The notes under the pieces were generated by a model that was given only the letters and a program-made list of their open reading frames with translations, did not search any database and was not told the DNA's origin. This document shows positions 24,714 to 32,208 of a stretch of 32,208 nucleotides of DNA, in pieces (the stretch's first letter is position 1; every line of letters starts with the position of its first letter). The DNA is from Saprospiraceae bacterium (GTDB taxonomy: Bacteria > Bacteroidota > Bacteroidia > Chitinophagales > Saprospiraceae): assembly GCA_029252685.1 (NCBI GenBank), contig JAQXAY010000160.1, positions 1-32,208 of the forward strand, written 5' to 3'. Both the position numbers and the translations under genes were made by a program.

Positions 24714-26024
24714 ATGAAACCACTAAGGGAAATCCCAATAGCGGATATCTCAACTTTCAAAGCGAACCTTATTCGGTTCTTGGATCAACAGGATTACGCA
24801 TGTATGCTTGATTCCAACGATTATACCAAAGACAATTATGGTGAATATGATTGTATTGTTGCCTGGGGCAAGAAGGATCTATTCTATGCAAATGAGACAA
24901 AAGGTGCATTTAATCACTTAGAACATTTTCTTAAACAACAGGAAGGGTCATGGGTCTTTGGTTTTTTAAGTTATGACCTGAAAGATGACTTAGAAGATCT
25001 AAAAAGTAGTAATACGCACTGGTCAGATCTTCCTAAATCATATTTCTTTGTTCCAGAAAACATTGTTCTTTTTAAAGCAGACAAGCTGCTTGTTTCTGAC
25101 AACATTGATAAGCAAGATTTCCTAAAAAAAATCAATGGACTGCAAACTGCAGAAAAGCAAAAGAAGGATTACCCAAAACCAATTCTTAAGCCTGCAACCC
25201 AGCGAGATGAATACCTAAGAACCATCGATCGGATAAAGGAACATATCTTAGAAGGAGACATTTATGAGATGAATTACTGTGTTGAATTTACAGTAGAAGA
25301 ATTGCATAGGCCAGCTGCTGAGCTTTTCATAGATCTCAACAATCGAGCCAAAGCTCCTTTTAGTGGCTTTTTAAAGATAGAGGACAGGTTCATTTTGTCG
25401 GTTAGCCCCGAGCGTTACCTTAAAAAAGTTGGCAAAAAATTGATCTCACAACCGATCAAGGGCACTGCTCCAAGGTATCAGGACCAAAAACTTGATGAGA
25501 TATCCAAGGATCGACTGATTCATTCAAAAAAAGATCAGGCAGAAAATGTCATGATCGTTGATTTAGTGCGCAATGACCTAGCAAAGGTTTCTAAAACTGG
25601 AAGTATACATGTTGAAGAGCTTTTTGGCATCTACCCCTTCAATACAGTTTATCAGATGATATCTACAATTAGCGGTGAATTGAAGGATACCAGCAATGGT
25701 TTTGATGCTATAAAAGCGACTTTTCCAATGGGATCCATGACTGGTGCACCTAAGCATCGAAGTATGCAATTGATCGACAAATACGAAAACAGCAGACGTG
25801 GCGTATATTCTGGTGCTATAGGGTATTTCAAACCCAATGGGGACTTTGACTTTAATGTCGTAATTCGATCACTTTTACTGGATAGAAAACTCAAAAAAGC
25901 AAGCTTTTCTGTAGGCGGAGCTATAGTGTATGATTCTTCTCCAGAAGGCGAATATGAAGAGTGCCTCTTAAAGGCAAAAGCACTTCTAGAATCACTTGGA
26001 CTACCTACTCATTTTGATAGCTAA
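24714..26024 (+). CDS. pabB: Aminodeoxychorismate synthase component I
   Basis: A chorismate-using enzyme that makes 4-amino-4-deoxychorismate for p-aminobenzoate and folate. The decisive residue is Lys249 in QPIKGTAPR: PIKGT is the PabB form, while anthranilate synthase TrpE has Ala in place of this Lys. Other family motifs are PFSGFLKI, LSVSPERYL, VDLVRNDLAKV, VYQMISTI, FPMGSMTGAPK and GVYSGAIGYF. The 436-aa length from the ATG at 24714 fits; a TTG at 24705 would add three residues. No pabA or pabC adjoins. The end overlaps the convergent aroA by 20 bp. Confidence 0.94.
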   Translation: MKPLREIPIADISTFKANLIRFLDQQDYACMLDSNDYTKDNYGEYDCIVAWGKKDLFYANETKGAFNHLEHFLKQQEGSWVFGFLSYDLKDDLEDLKSSNTHWSDLPKSYFFVPENIVLFKADKLLVSDNIDKQDFLKKINGLQTAEKQKKDYPKPILKPATQRDEYLRTIDRIKEHILEGDIYEMNYCVEFTVEELHRPAAELFIDLNNRAKAPFSGFLKIEDRFILSVSPERYLKKVGKKLISQPIKGTAPRYQDQKLDEISKDRLIHSKKDQAENVMIVDLVRNDLAKVSKTGSIHVEELFGIYPFNTVYQMISTISGELKDTSNGFDAIKATFPMGSMTGAPKHRSMQLIDKYENSRRGVYSGAIGYFKPNGDFDFNVVIRSLLLDRKLKKASFSVGGAIVYDSSPEGEYEECLLKAKALLESLGLPTHFDS

Positions 26025-27252
26025 ACCCAAGTTGCCCCAAGATCTTCCAATAATCAGGAAAGGACTTACCAACAACATCAGGCTCAATAATATCTATTTC
26101 CATCTTTAATCCTAATAGTGCAAACGACATAGCCATCCTATGATCTTCATAAGTATCAATCACAGGATTCTCTTTTATTCCTGTTCCTATTGGCTTAAGA
26201 TGAAAATGAATATCATCATCTGACTCAAGCCCCCAATTTATCTTAGCTAACTCGACCTGCAAAGCTTTAATACGATCCGTTTCTTTGATCCGAAGACTTT
26301 CTAGACCTGTAAAATTTGCTTCTTGACCCATTAGAGCCAAAACAACGGCAAAGGTTTGAGCCGTGTCGGGAATCTCAGAAAAATTAATGGACCAAATTCC
26401 ATTTGGTTGATATCCTTTAGAACGAATACGAACACCAGTATCTTCTTGGATGCTATCAACACCAATCTCTCTGAACAGATCAGCTATCTTAGAATCCCCT
26501 TGAATAGAATCCAGCTGTAAGCCTTTTAAAAGTAAATTTGACTCGGCTGCAAGTGCTACTAAACCATAGAAATATGAGGCTCCTGACCAGTCAGCCTCTA
26601 CCTCTAAATCCATCCCAGTATACGTTCCATTTTGAATGCGAATCTCATTATCTTCAAAAGACGCATCAATTCCAAACTTACGCATCAAGGTAAGCGTCAT
26701 TTCTAAATATGGCCGTGAAGAAATCTTACCTTCCAATGTGATGGATAGTCCCCCATTAAGACAGGGCGCCAGCATAATAAGTGCACTTATAAACTGACTA
26801 CTAATAGAAGCATCGATAACAATCTTAGCATCACTGCTTAGTTCCCTACCTTTTATTTTCAATGGTGGATATCCTTCTTTCTCTAAATAATGAATATCTG
26901 CATCAATTGATCGAAGTGCATCTACTAGAGGACCTATAGGCCTTTGCTTCATTCGCTCAGAGCCTGTCAAAACAAATGTACCTTTCTGAATAGTAAGATA
27001 AGCTGTTAGAAAGCGAAAGCAAGTACCTGCAGGGCCAACATCAAGTACATAATCCTCTGCATCCCTTGATTTTTCTCTAAGTGAATTTAGAATAGCAGTC
27101 AAGGTTTGGGTATCCTCAGCATTGGAATTATTTTTAATCCCAAATGAAAAGTCAGCCAAAGCCTGAATGATGAGCAATCGATTTGCAATTGATTTAGAGC
27201 GTACTAAATCTACTTCACCAAGCAAAACCTTTCTATTACATACTATCTTCAT
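26005..27252 (-). CDS. aroA: 3-phosphoshikimate 1-carboxyvinyltransferase (EPSP synthase)
   Basis: Catalyses shikimate-3-phosphate + phosphoenolpyruvate to EPSP, the step before chorismate synthase. Recognisable elements are RSKSIANR with Lys20 and Arg25, AGTCFRFLTAY (75-85), RPIGPLVDALR, SSQFISALIM (151-160), IPDTAQT with catalytic Asp296, KETDRI with Glu324, and YEDHRMAMSFAL. It is 415 aa, slightly shorter than E. coli AroA (427). The usual NAGTAMRP loop is GPAGTCFRF here, so the position of E. coli Pro101 is Phe81, and the usual PG before SKS is VR. Essential catalytic residues are kept. It follows osmC by 9 bp on the same strand and converges with pabB. Confidence 0.94.
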   Translation of the reverse strand: MKIVCNRKVLLGEVDLVRSKSIANRLLIIQALADFSFGIKNNSNAEDTQTLTAILNSLREKSRDAEDYVLDVGPAGTCFRFLTAYLTIQKGTFVLTGSERMKQRPIGPLVDALRSIDADIHYLEKEGYPPLKIKGRELSSDAKIVIDASISSQFISALIMLAPCLNGGLSITLEGKISSRPYLEMTLTLMRKFGIDASFEDNEIRIQNGTYTGMDLEVEADWSGASYFYGLVALAAESNLLLKGLQLDSIQGDSKIADLFREIGVDSIQEDTGVRIRSKGYQPNGIWSINFSEIPDTAQTFAVVLALMGQEANFTGLESLRIKETDRIKALQVELAKINWGLESDDDIHFHLKPIGTGIKENPVIDTYEDHRMAMSFALLGLKMEIDIIEPDVVGKSFPDYWKILGQLGFSYQNE

Positions 27253-27261
27253 ACTGATTAA

Positions 27262-27666
27262 CTATGACCAAATGATTTCCATGGTTTCTTTTAGGTCTGC
27301 ACTCAGGCTACGACCAACTGGGCAATGGTGGGCTATCTTCTCAATTAATACCTTTTCTTTATCTGAATAGTTCTTTGCGGGCATATAAATTTTCATATTG
27401 ATTTCTGAGATCCTACGAGGATCAGATGCCATCACTTTTTCTACCTCTGCTTTTGCACCTGCGATGTCCACCCCCTTCTCATCTAGCTTAATACCTATTG
27501 TCGTAAGGATACACGCAGCCAATGAAGTAGCCACTAGATCTGTAGGTGAAAAAGTCTCCCCTTTCCCTTTGTTATCCACAGGAGCATCAGTAAAAATTGA
27601 GTTTCCCGAGCGCAAATGTTTACATTCTGTGCGCAAAGCGCCTTTATAGGTTACCTCTGAAGTCAT
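27262..27666 (-). CDS. OsmC/Ohr-family peroxiredoxin-like protein
   Basis: A 134-aa OsmC-type thiol peroxidase fold. The two redox cysteines expected in the family are Cys52 (SLAACILTTIG) and Cys115 (AHHCPVGRSL). It probably reduces organic hydroperoxides. It belongs to the broader OsmC group rather than the clear Ohr subgroup. It is upstream of aroA with a 9-bp gap, so it is probably the first gene of a two-gene unit. Confidence 0.9.
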   Translation of the reverse strand: MTSEVTYKGALRTECKHLRSGNSIFTDAPVDNKGKGETFSPTDLVATSLAACILTTIGIKLDEKGVDIAGAKAEVEKVMASDPRRISEINMKIYMPAKNYSDKEKVLIEKIAHHCPVGRSLSADLKETMEIIWS

Positions 27667-27759
27667 ATTATTTAGTTTATTTTATATTTTTAAGCCGAAG
27701 TATCTACTAAAGGTACATCATCCTTTTAAATCTAAATTCAAAAATACATCTAATTCTAT

Positions 27760-28497
27760 ATGTATAAGGATAAAAAAGTAGCTGTTGTCCTTCCAGCATA
27801 CAATGCTGAAAAGACTTTAAGACGAACAATTTCTGAGATCCCCTCTGAGCTTGTAGATCTGCTTATCCTTGGAGATGACAACAGTTTAGACAATACCGTT
27901 GAAATAGCAAGAGAATTAGGTATTGATGAAATACTAAGACATACGATCAACAAAGGATATGGAGCCAATCAAAAGACGCTTTATTCAAAATGTATAGAAT
28001 TGAAAGCAGATATAGTAATCATGGTACATCCAGATTATCAGTATACGCCTAAACTTATCCCCGCGATGGTAAATATCATAGGCGAGGGGCTTTATGATGT
28101 GGTGCTCGGATCAAGAATCTTGGGAAAAGGCGCTTTAGATGGAGGGATGCCACTCTATAAATATATAGCAAACCGCTTCCTTACCTTTACACAAAACATC
28201 TTGGTCAATCACAAACTATCCGAATACCATACGGGGTATCGAGCATTTAGTTTGGAAGTACTTAAGGGAATCAAGTTCATGGAAAACTCTGATGATTTTG
28301 TTTTTGACAACCAAATGTTGTCCCAAATCATCATGAAAGATTTTGGAATTGCTGAAATTACTTGCCCAACAAAATATTTTGAAGAAGCATCTTCAATAAA
28401 TTTTAGGCGGAGTATAAAATATGGAATTGGGGTTTTAAAAACTTCATTTATCCATTTGTTGCATCGGAAGAATATAGTCCGGAATAAACTGTATTAA
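27760..28497 (+). CDS. Family 2 glycosyltransferase, DPM/DPG synthase-like
   Basis: A 245-aa GT-A fold glycosyltransferase. VAVVLPAYNAEKTLRRTI opens the nucleotide-binding fold. DDNSLDNT (39-46) and the DxD-like HPDYQY (90-95) hold the sugar nucleotide and metal, and EYHTGYRAFS (about 158) is the acceptor-side motif of dolichyl/polyprenyl-phosphate sugar transferases. It has no C-terminal membrane helices, so it is a short DPM-type enzyme. The sugar and the lipid acceptor are unknown. It is a single gene on the plus strand with no other glycan genes beside it. Confidence 0.9.
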   Translation: MYKDKKVAVVLPAYNAEKTLRRTISEIPSELVDLLILGDDNSLDNTVEIARELGIDEILRHTINKGYGANQKTLYSKCIELKADIVIMVHPDYQYTPKLIPAMVNIIGEGLYDVVLGSRILGKGALDGGMPLYKYIANRFLTFTQNILVNHKLSEYHTGYRAFSLEVLKGIKFMENSDDFVFDNQMLSQIIMKDFGIAEITCPTKYFEEASSINFRRSIKYGIGVLKTSFIHLLHRKNIVRNKLY

Positions 28498-28498
28498 A

Positions 28499-28582
28499 TT
28501 AACGGGCATTGAGCTTTGTGATCATCTTTCTGCCAAATACCAATAGGGCAAGCAGCAGTGTATACGTTAGTGTTGCGGTCAT
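28499..28582 (-). CDS. Possible 27-residue membrane peptide
   Basis: A minus-strand ATG-TAA reading frame of 27 codons. The peptide starts with Met-Thr-Ala-Thr, has a hydrophobic stretch (LTYTLLLALLVFG) and ends with a basic tail (GRKMITKLNAR), the layout of small single-span membrane proteins. It fills an otherwise empty 157-bp gap and stops 1 bp from the convergent glycosyltransferase stop. No promoter, family match or ribosome-binding signal supports it, so chance is a real alternative. Confidence 0.3.
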   Translation of the reverse strand: MTATLTYTLLLALLVFGRKMITKLNAR

Positions 28583-28654
28583 AAACTAGTTTGATTTTTC
28601 TTTATAACGCAAGTATCTGAATAATATTTAACCTAGCCAATTTTTTAATATTTA

Positions 28655-29449
28655 ATGTCGAAAAAAATAAATGAGTACCTGAACCACCTGGTGGAAAAAT
28701 ATAATAACCCTGCATTTATTGCAGAGGATCCGATCTGCCTACCCCATAGATTCACCAAAAAACAAGACATTGAAATCATTGGATTTTGGGTATCTATTCT
28801 TGCTTGGGGACAAAGAAAGACTATCATAAAGAGTGGAGAACGCCTATTAGAATTGATGGATCATAGCCCCTATGATTTTGTGCTAAATCATGGTGACGCT
28901 GACTTGAAGCGATTTGAGCGCTTTGTTCATCGAACTTTTCAACCTACCGATGCACTTTACTTCTTGCACTTTTTCAAGAAGTACTATAGTGAAAATGAAT
29001 CCTTAGAAAACGCTTTTTCAGAATCTATTCGGTCAGAAGATATAACTGTTGAAAATGGACTAGTCTCTTTTGCTAAAACCTTTTTCGACGACCCCTATGC
29101 CCCTAAAAGGACAAGAAAACATATTGCCAGTCCAATTAGAAAATCGACTTGTAAACGAATCAATATGTTCTTGAGGTGGATGGTAAGAAATGATGGCAAA
29201 GGCGTTGACTTTGGACTTTGGAATACAATACGGACAGACCAACTCCTTATTCCTTATGATGTACATGTTGAACGCAATGCAAGAAAACTAGGACTGCTTA
29301 AAAGAAAACAAAGGGATTGGAAGGCTGTGATAGAATTGACAGATAATCTGAAAGCTTTTGATGCTCATGATCCTGTCAAATATGATTACGCCTTATTTGG
29401 CTTAGGTGTATTGCAAAAAGATGATCCTGATATTTTACTACTGCCTTAA
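28655..29449 (+). CDS. TIGR02757-family protein (DUF2400)
   Basis: A 264-aa cytoplasmic protein of the TIGR02757/DUF2400 family, found mainly in Bacteroidota and some other bacteria. Recognisable segments are FWVSILAWGQRKTIIKSGERLLELM, FLRWMVRNDGKGVDFGLW, IPYDVHVERNARKLGLL and the C-terminal PVKYDYALFGLG. The helix-rich sequence with a late D-PVKYD-ALFGLG motif is reminiscent of HhH-GPD DNA glycosylases, but no activity is known to me. No signal peptide. It ends 1 bp from the convergent DUF4783 gene. Confidence 0.9.
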   Translation: MSKKINEYLNHLVEKYNNPAFIAEDPICLPHRFTKKQDIEIIGFWVSILAWGQRKTIIKSGERLLELMDHSPYDFVLNHGDADLKRFERFVHRTFQPTDALYFLHFFKKYYSENESLENAFSESIRSEDITVENGLVSFAKTFFDDPYAPKRTRKHIASPIRKSTCKRINMFLRWMVRNDGKGVDFGLWNTIRTDQLLIPYDVHVERNARKLGLLKRKQRDWKAVIELTDNLKAFDAHDPVKYDYALFGLGVLQKDDPDILLLP

Positions 29450-29450
29450 A

Positions 29451-29831
29451 TTATGCACGTTCCAATGAAAACTGCTTGATTAGCATTTTACCATTTTTCT
29501 GCTCTAAAAGTATAGTAGAACGGAAACTTCCAGCATTCGTTTTAAGAATGCCTATGTAGTACTTCATGCTTCTAGAATTTGAAGATCCGTGATGTAATTT
29601 TTTAAAACTACTCGGCCTGTATTTCGTGAAGAACGAATCTAAAACTTTTACTGCCTTTTCTTTATCATACACATCATCCACACGACCGATGTTAATCTCT
29701 ACTTGACTGTCCATATAATAGGATAGTGTATTAACATCTCCTTGTCGAAGTGCGTCAGAAATATCTGCCAGATCATTCTGTACAAAGAAAAAAGAAGTAA
29801 AAAACACAGAACACAAAATTAAAGTTTTCAT
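29451..29831 (-). CDS. DUF4783-family exported protein
   Basis: A 126-aa exported protein with a hydrophobic signal peptide at about residues 1-18. The rest resembles DUF4783, an NTF2-like alpha+beta fold: DISDALRQGDVNTLSYYMDSQVEI, EKAVKVLDSFFTKYRP and a C-terminal strand set ending GKMLIKQFSLE. The function is unknown. It is the only gene on its strand here and is convergent with the TIGR02757 gene. Confidence 0.85.
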   Translation of the reverse strand: MKTLILCSVFFTSFFFVQNDLADISDALRQGDVNTLSYYMDSQVEINIGRVDDVYDKEKAVKVLDSFFTKYRPSSFKKLHHGSSNSRSMKYYIGILKTNAGSFRSTILLEQKNGKMLIKQFSLERA

Positions 29832-30051
29832 AATATTACTTTAATGCTATTTACAAAGCACCATAAACTAAGTTACAGTATTTTATTAATGTTCACAAGC
29901 TTAAGAATTGTTCACTAATCAATCTTTTTTAGTAAAAAATCCACTTAACTTTAACTACTAAACGTAAATCTGGCAAATATATTTCCTAAAAGAGGCTGGC
30001 CAAATCATTCCAAATTATAAATATTTCTTTTTAACCAGTGAATAAAAACAC

Positions 30052-31590
30052 ATGAATAAAGTTTTTGACAAGCTAGCTCTTATAATTTTAGATGGTTGGG
30101 GAATCGGACAAAAAGATCATACAGATGCAATTCATAAAGCAAAAACCCCATATTTCGACCAACTATTCAATACATACCCAACTGCTAGTCTGACAACATT
30201 TGGGGAAGAAGTGGGTCTCCCAGAAGGCCAGATGGGAAACTCAGAAGTAGGACATCTCAATATTGGAGCAGGAAGGATTGTGTACCAAGAACTTGCTCGA
30301 ATCAATAAAGCTATTCGAGATCAAGAGCTTGAGCAGAATAAAGCTTTGCAAGAATTAATGCATCTTGCAAAAACAGAAAATAAAAAGGTCCATCTTCTTG
30401 GACTAGTATCTGATGGTGGTGTTCACTCCCATATTGAACATCTAAAATCTTTGGTTAATATCTTTAACAAAAATGGTCTAGAACGAACTTACATCCATGC
30501 TTTCATGGACGGCAGAGATACTTCGCCGAAAGGAGGAAAAGGCTACCTAGAAGACGTTTTGAGCGCTATCAAAGACACACCGACAGAACTTGCTTCTGTT
30601 ATTGGTAGATATTTTGCCATGGATAGAGATAACCGCTGGGAACGCATTAAAAAGGCTTATGACCTTATGGTTCTTGGAAAAGGGGATGCAGTCAAGTCTA
30701 AAGAATTAATACAACATATAGCTGCTTTGTATGATAAAGACCAAACGGATGAGTTCATAGAACCCCTTGTACTTACCGATGAAAACCAGGAAGCAGTTGC
30801 AAAAATAGAATCTGGTGATATAGTGTTATTCTATAACTTCAGAACAGACAGACCTCGAGAAATCAGCATTGCCCTTAGTCAAAAGGACTTTCCAGACTAC
30901 GACATGGAAAAGCTAGATCTCAACTTCTATACAATGACAAAGTACAGCGATGATTTTAAGAATATGAATGTACTATTTGAGAAGAAGGATCTGCAAAAGA
31001 CCCTTGGAGAAATTGTATCAGCGGCAGGAAAATCACAGGTTCGAATTGCGGAAACAGAGAAATATCCGCATGTTACATTCTTCTTCAATGGAGGAATAGA
31101 AACTCCATTTGATTTGGAAGATCGCATACTTGTTCCTTCGCCTAAAGTTGCTACCTATGACTTACAACCCGAAATGAGCGCATACAAGATTACATCCGCT
31201 TTGATTGAACGGGTAAAAACTAATGCGCCTAACTTGATCGTACTAAACTATGCAAATACAGATATGGTTGGGCACACAGGGGATTTTGCTGCGGCTATGG
31301 AATCAGCGCAAGCGGTGGATAACTGCTTAAACGATCTTATCCCAGAACTACTGCAAAAAGATTACGGAATAATACTTATTGCAGATCATGGTAATTCTGA
31401 TTTTATGGTCAATCCTGATAATTCACCGAATACTGCCCATACTATGAACCCAGTTCCTATTGTATTTGTATCCAATGAAAAGAACGGGACAATAAGCACT
31501 GGGAAACTAGCAGATATAGCACCTACAATTCTTAATCTAATGGAAATAGAAATTCCTAAGGAAATGACAGGAGAAATAATTATAAAATAA
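30052..31590 (+). CDS. gpmI: 2,3-bisphosphoglycerate-independent phosphoglycerate mutase
   Basis: Glycolysis/gluconeogenesis enzyme that interconverts 3- and 2-phosphoglycerate with two metal ions. The phosphoserine nucleophile is Ser64 in GQMGNSEVGHLNIGAGR, and the first metal site starts with LIILDGWG (Asp14). HAFMDGRDTSPK, IGRYFAMDRDNRWER, FFNGG, NYANTDMVGHTG and IADHGNSD are further metal- and substrate-binding signatures. It is 512 aa, as usual. It overlaps the next gene by 1 bp, so the two are co-transcribed. The 220-bp region upstream of it holds no gene I can recognise. Confidence 0.97.
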   Translation: MNKVFDKLALIILDGWGIGQKDHTDAIHKAKTPYFDQLFNTYPTASLTTFGEEVGLPEGQMGNSEVGHLNIGAGRIVYQELARINKAIRDQELEQNKALQELMHLAKTENKKVHLLGLVSDGGVHSHIEHLKSLVNIFNKNGLERTYIHAFMDGRDTSPKGGKGYLEDVLSAIKDTPTELASVIGRYFAMDRDNRWERIKKAYDLMVLGKGDAVKSKELIQHIAALYDKDQTDEFIEPLVLTDENQEAVAKIESGDIVLFYNFRTDRPREISIALSQKDFPDYDMEKLDLNFYTMTKYSDDFKNMNVLFEKKDLQKTLGEIVSAAGKSQVRIAETEKYPHVTFFFNGGIETPFDLEDRILVPSPKVATYDLQPEMSAYKITSALIERVKTNAPNLIVLNYANTDMVGHTGDFAAAMESAQAVDNCLNDLIPELLQKDYGIILIADHGNSDFMVNPDNSPNTAHTMNPVPIVFVSNEKNGTISTGKLADIAPTILNLMEIEIPKEMTGEIIIK

Positions 31591-32141
31591 TGAAGAAGGT
31601 AATACTCATATTCTTAGGATTTAGTGCCCTCTCAGCATGTAATAAGACTTCAGGAGATCAATATATACTTGCAGAAGAATACTTTGACATTCCTACCTTT
31701 ATTAGTACAGGGCTTGAGCAGATCCAAGCTGAGGACATAAAAAAATCAAGTTTTAATGGAACAGACTCGGAGGTGCTGACAATTGGAAAAGCAAACATGT
31801 TAACATCTCTCAAGTTCTTAGAGCGTATTGACATTAATAAATCAGCTTGGCAAGGAAAATTTAAGATAGACACCCTCCGTCCTGAAGGAACTACTCTTAA
31901 TATCCTTTACACTTCAAATGATGAAAAGATAAACATCAAAGAAGTCCGCATTATAGATAAAGAAGGAGATGGAAAGATAGATGCATGCACCATAATCAAA
32001 AAAACAGATAGTCCATTGTCCAATTGGATGCAGACAATTAGCTTTGCACCTAAAGAAAAGAAACTGGAAATACTCAATGAGTTAGATAAAAGGCTCGGAA
32101 AGGAAAAAGAATCTTATATAAAATTGGCTTACGAATGGTAA
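31590..32141 (+). CDS. Small lipoprotein downstream of gpmI
   Basis: A 183-aa predicted lipoprotein with lipobox LSAC (Cys17). The mature part has beta-rich stretches in the middle (GTTLNILYTSN, NIKEVRIIDKEGDGKIDACTIIKK) and a helical C-terminus. No family is recognised. The start codon shares its A with the end of the gpmI TAA (TAATG). A terminator hairpin begins within the last codons, so this is the end of the operon. The function is unknown; co-transcription does not by itself tie it to glycolysis. Confidence 0.8.
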   Translation: MKKVILIFLGFSALSACNKTSGDQYILAEEYFDIPTFISTGLEQIQAEDIKKSSFNGTDSEVLTIGKANMLTSLKFLERIDINKSAWQGKFKIDTLRPEGTTLNILYTSNDEKINIKEVRIIDKEGDGKIDACTIIKKTDSPLSNWMQTISFAPKEKKLEILNELDKRLGKEKESYIKLAYEW

Positions 32142-32151
32142 GCCTTTTTTT
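32126..32151 (+). terminator. Terminator at the end of the gpmI operon
   Basis: GGCTTAC (32126-32132) pairs with GTAAGCC (32138-32144), loop GAATG, followed by seven T. The TAA stop of the lipoprotein gene lies inside the right arm. Confidence 0.9.
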
Positions 32152-32208
32152 ATGTCTACTAAGTATCTGTCAAGCTATAGTATATAAACGACAAAGGCCC
32201 AATCATTA

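Noticed and set aside
27690-27702. CCGAAGTA box as a promoter for osmC
   Set aside because: On the minus strand it reads TACTTCGG, which lacks the spacing of TAnnTTTG.
32160-32208. Open minus-strand frame ending in TAG at the right edge of the window
   Set aside because: Only about 15 codons are visible, too few to claim the 3' end of a gene.
1-32208. Defence island, CRISPR array, prophage or transposon
   Set aside because: No repeat-spacer pattern, integrase, transposase, phage gene or restriction gene was seen; gene content is core metabolism and envelope functions.

Overview
The window reads as an AT-rich chromosomal segment of a member of the Bacteroidota. Supporting signs are a secreted nuclease ending in a type IX secretion (Por) sorting domain, the alternative Bacteroidota GlmU-like protein, a fused E1 alpha/beta 2-oxo acid dehydrogenase, a TIGR02757-family protein, a DUF4783 protein, and promoter-like TAnnTTTG boxes with no strong Shine-Dalgarno sequences. 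I see no phage, transposon, CRISPR array, rRNA or tRNA. Genus and species cannot be fixed from the sequence alone.

Layout. (1) 1-285: AT-rich leader with promoter-like boxes and a strong terminator, then metG (+). (2) 2.4-5.9 kb (-): rpmE2, a terminator, then a tightly overlapping set of GlmU-like protein, spermidine-synthase-like protein and two paralogous membrane proteins. (3) 6.0-8.9 kb: a GMC flavoprotein oxidoreductase (+) converging on an MFS transporter (-). (4) 9.0-11.9 kb: the fused E1 dehydrogenase (-), divergent from a heavy-metal-associated domain/MauE-like membrane protein (+). (5) 11.96-18.2 kb (-): a compact six-gene operon for the lower phenylacetate (phenylacetyl-CoA) pathway, in the order paaH, paaI, paaJ-type thiolase, paaY, paaZ, crotonase. 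It has a good promoter-like element upstream and a terminator after it. (6) 18.3-21.9 kb (-): secreted endonuclease I with T9SS tail, DUF4197 lipoprotein, and dihydroneopterin aldolase fused to a cysteine-rich CWC domain. (7) 22.1-26.0 kb (+): glutaryl-CoA-dehydrogenase-like acyl-CoA dehydrogenase, OmpA-like protein, pabB. (8) 26.0-27.7 kb (-): osmC-aroA. (9) 27.8-32.2 kb: GT2 glycosyltransferase, a possible 27-residue membrane peptide, TIGR02757 protein, DUF4783 protein, gpmI and a small lipoprotein.

How the genes work together. The paa operon encodes ring opening and aldehyde oxidation (PaaZ), the beta-oxidation-like steps (crotonase, PaaH, thiolase) and two rescue or thioesterase-type proteins (PaaI, PaaY). 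The ring epoxidase (paaABCDE) and CoA ligase (paaK) are not in the window and must lie elsewhere if the pathway is complete. The nearby glutaryl-CoA dehydrogenase and the E1 dehydrogenase also fit aromatic and amino-acid catabolism. Three genes around the chorismate-to-folate route (aroA, pabB, folB) lie within 6 kb, though not as one operon. The rest is mostly housekeeping: metG, rpmE2, gpmI.

The window looks mainly like an ordinary core region. The points most worth a second look are the FolB-CWC fusion, a crotonase in the paa operon lacking one of the two usual catalytic glutamates, the multidomain T9SS nuclease, the tandem paralogous membrane proteins, a possible short transcript upstream of metG, and a 27-codon membrane-peptide ORF.
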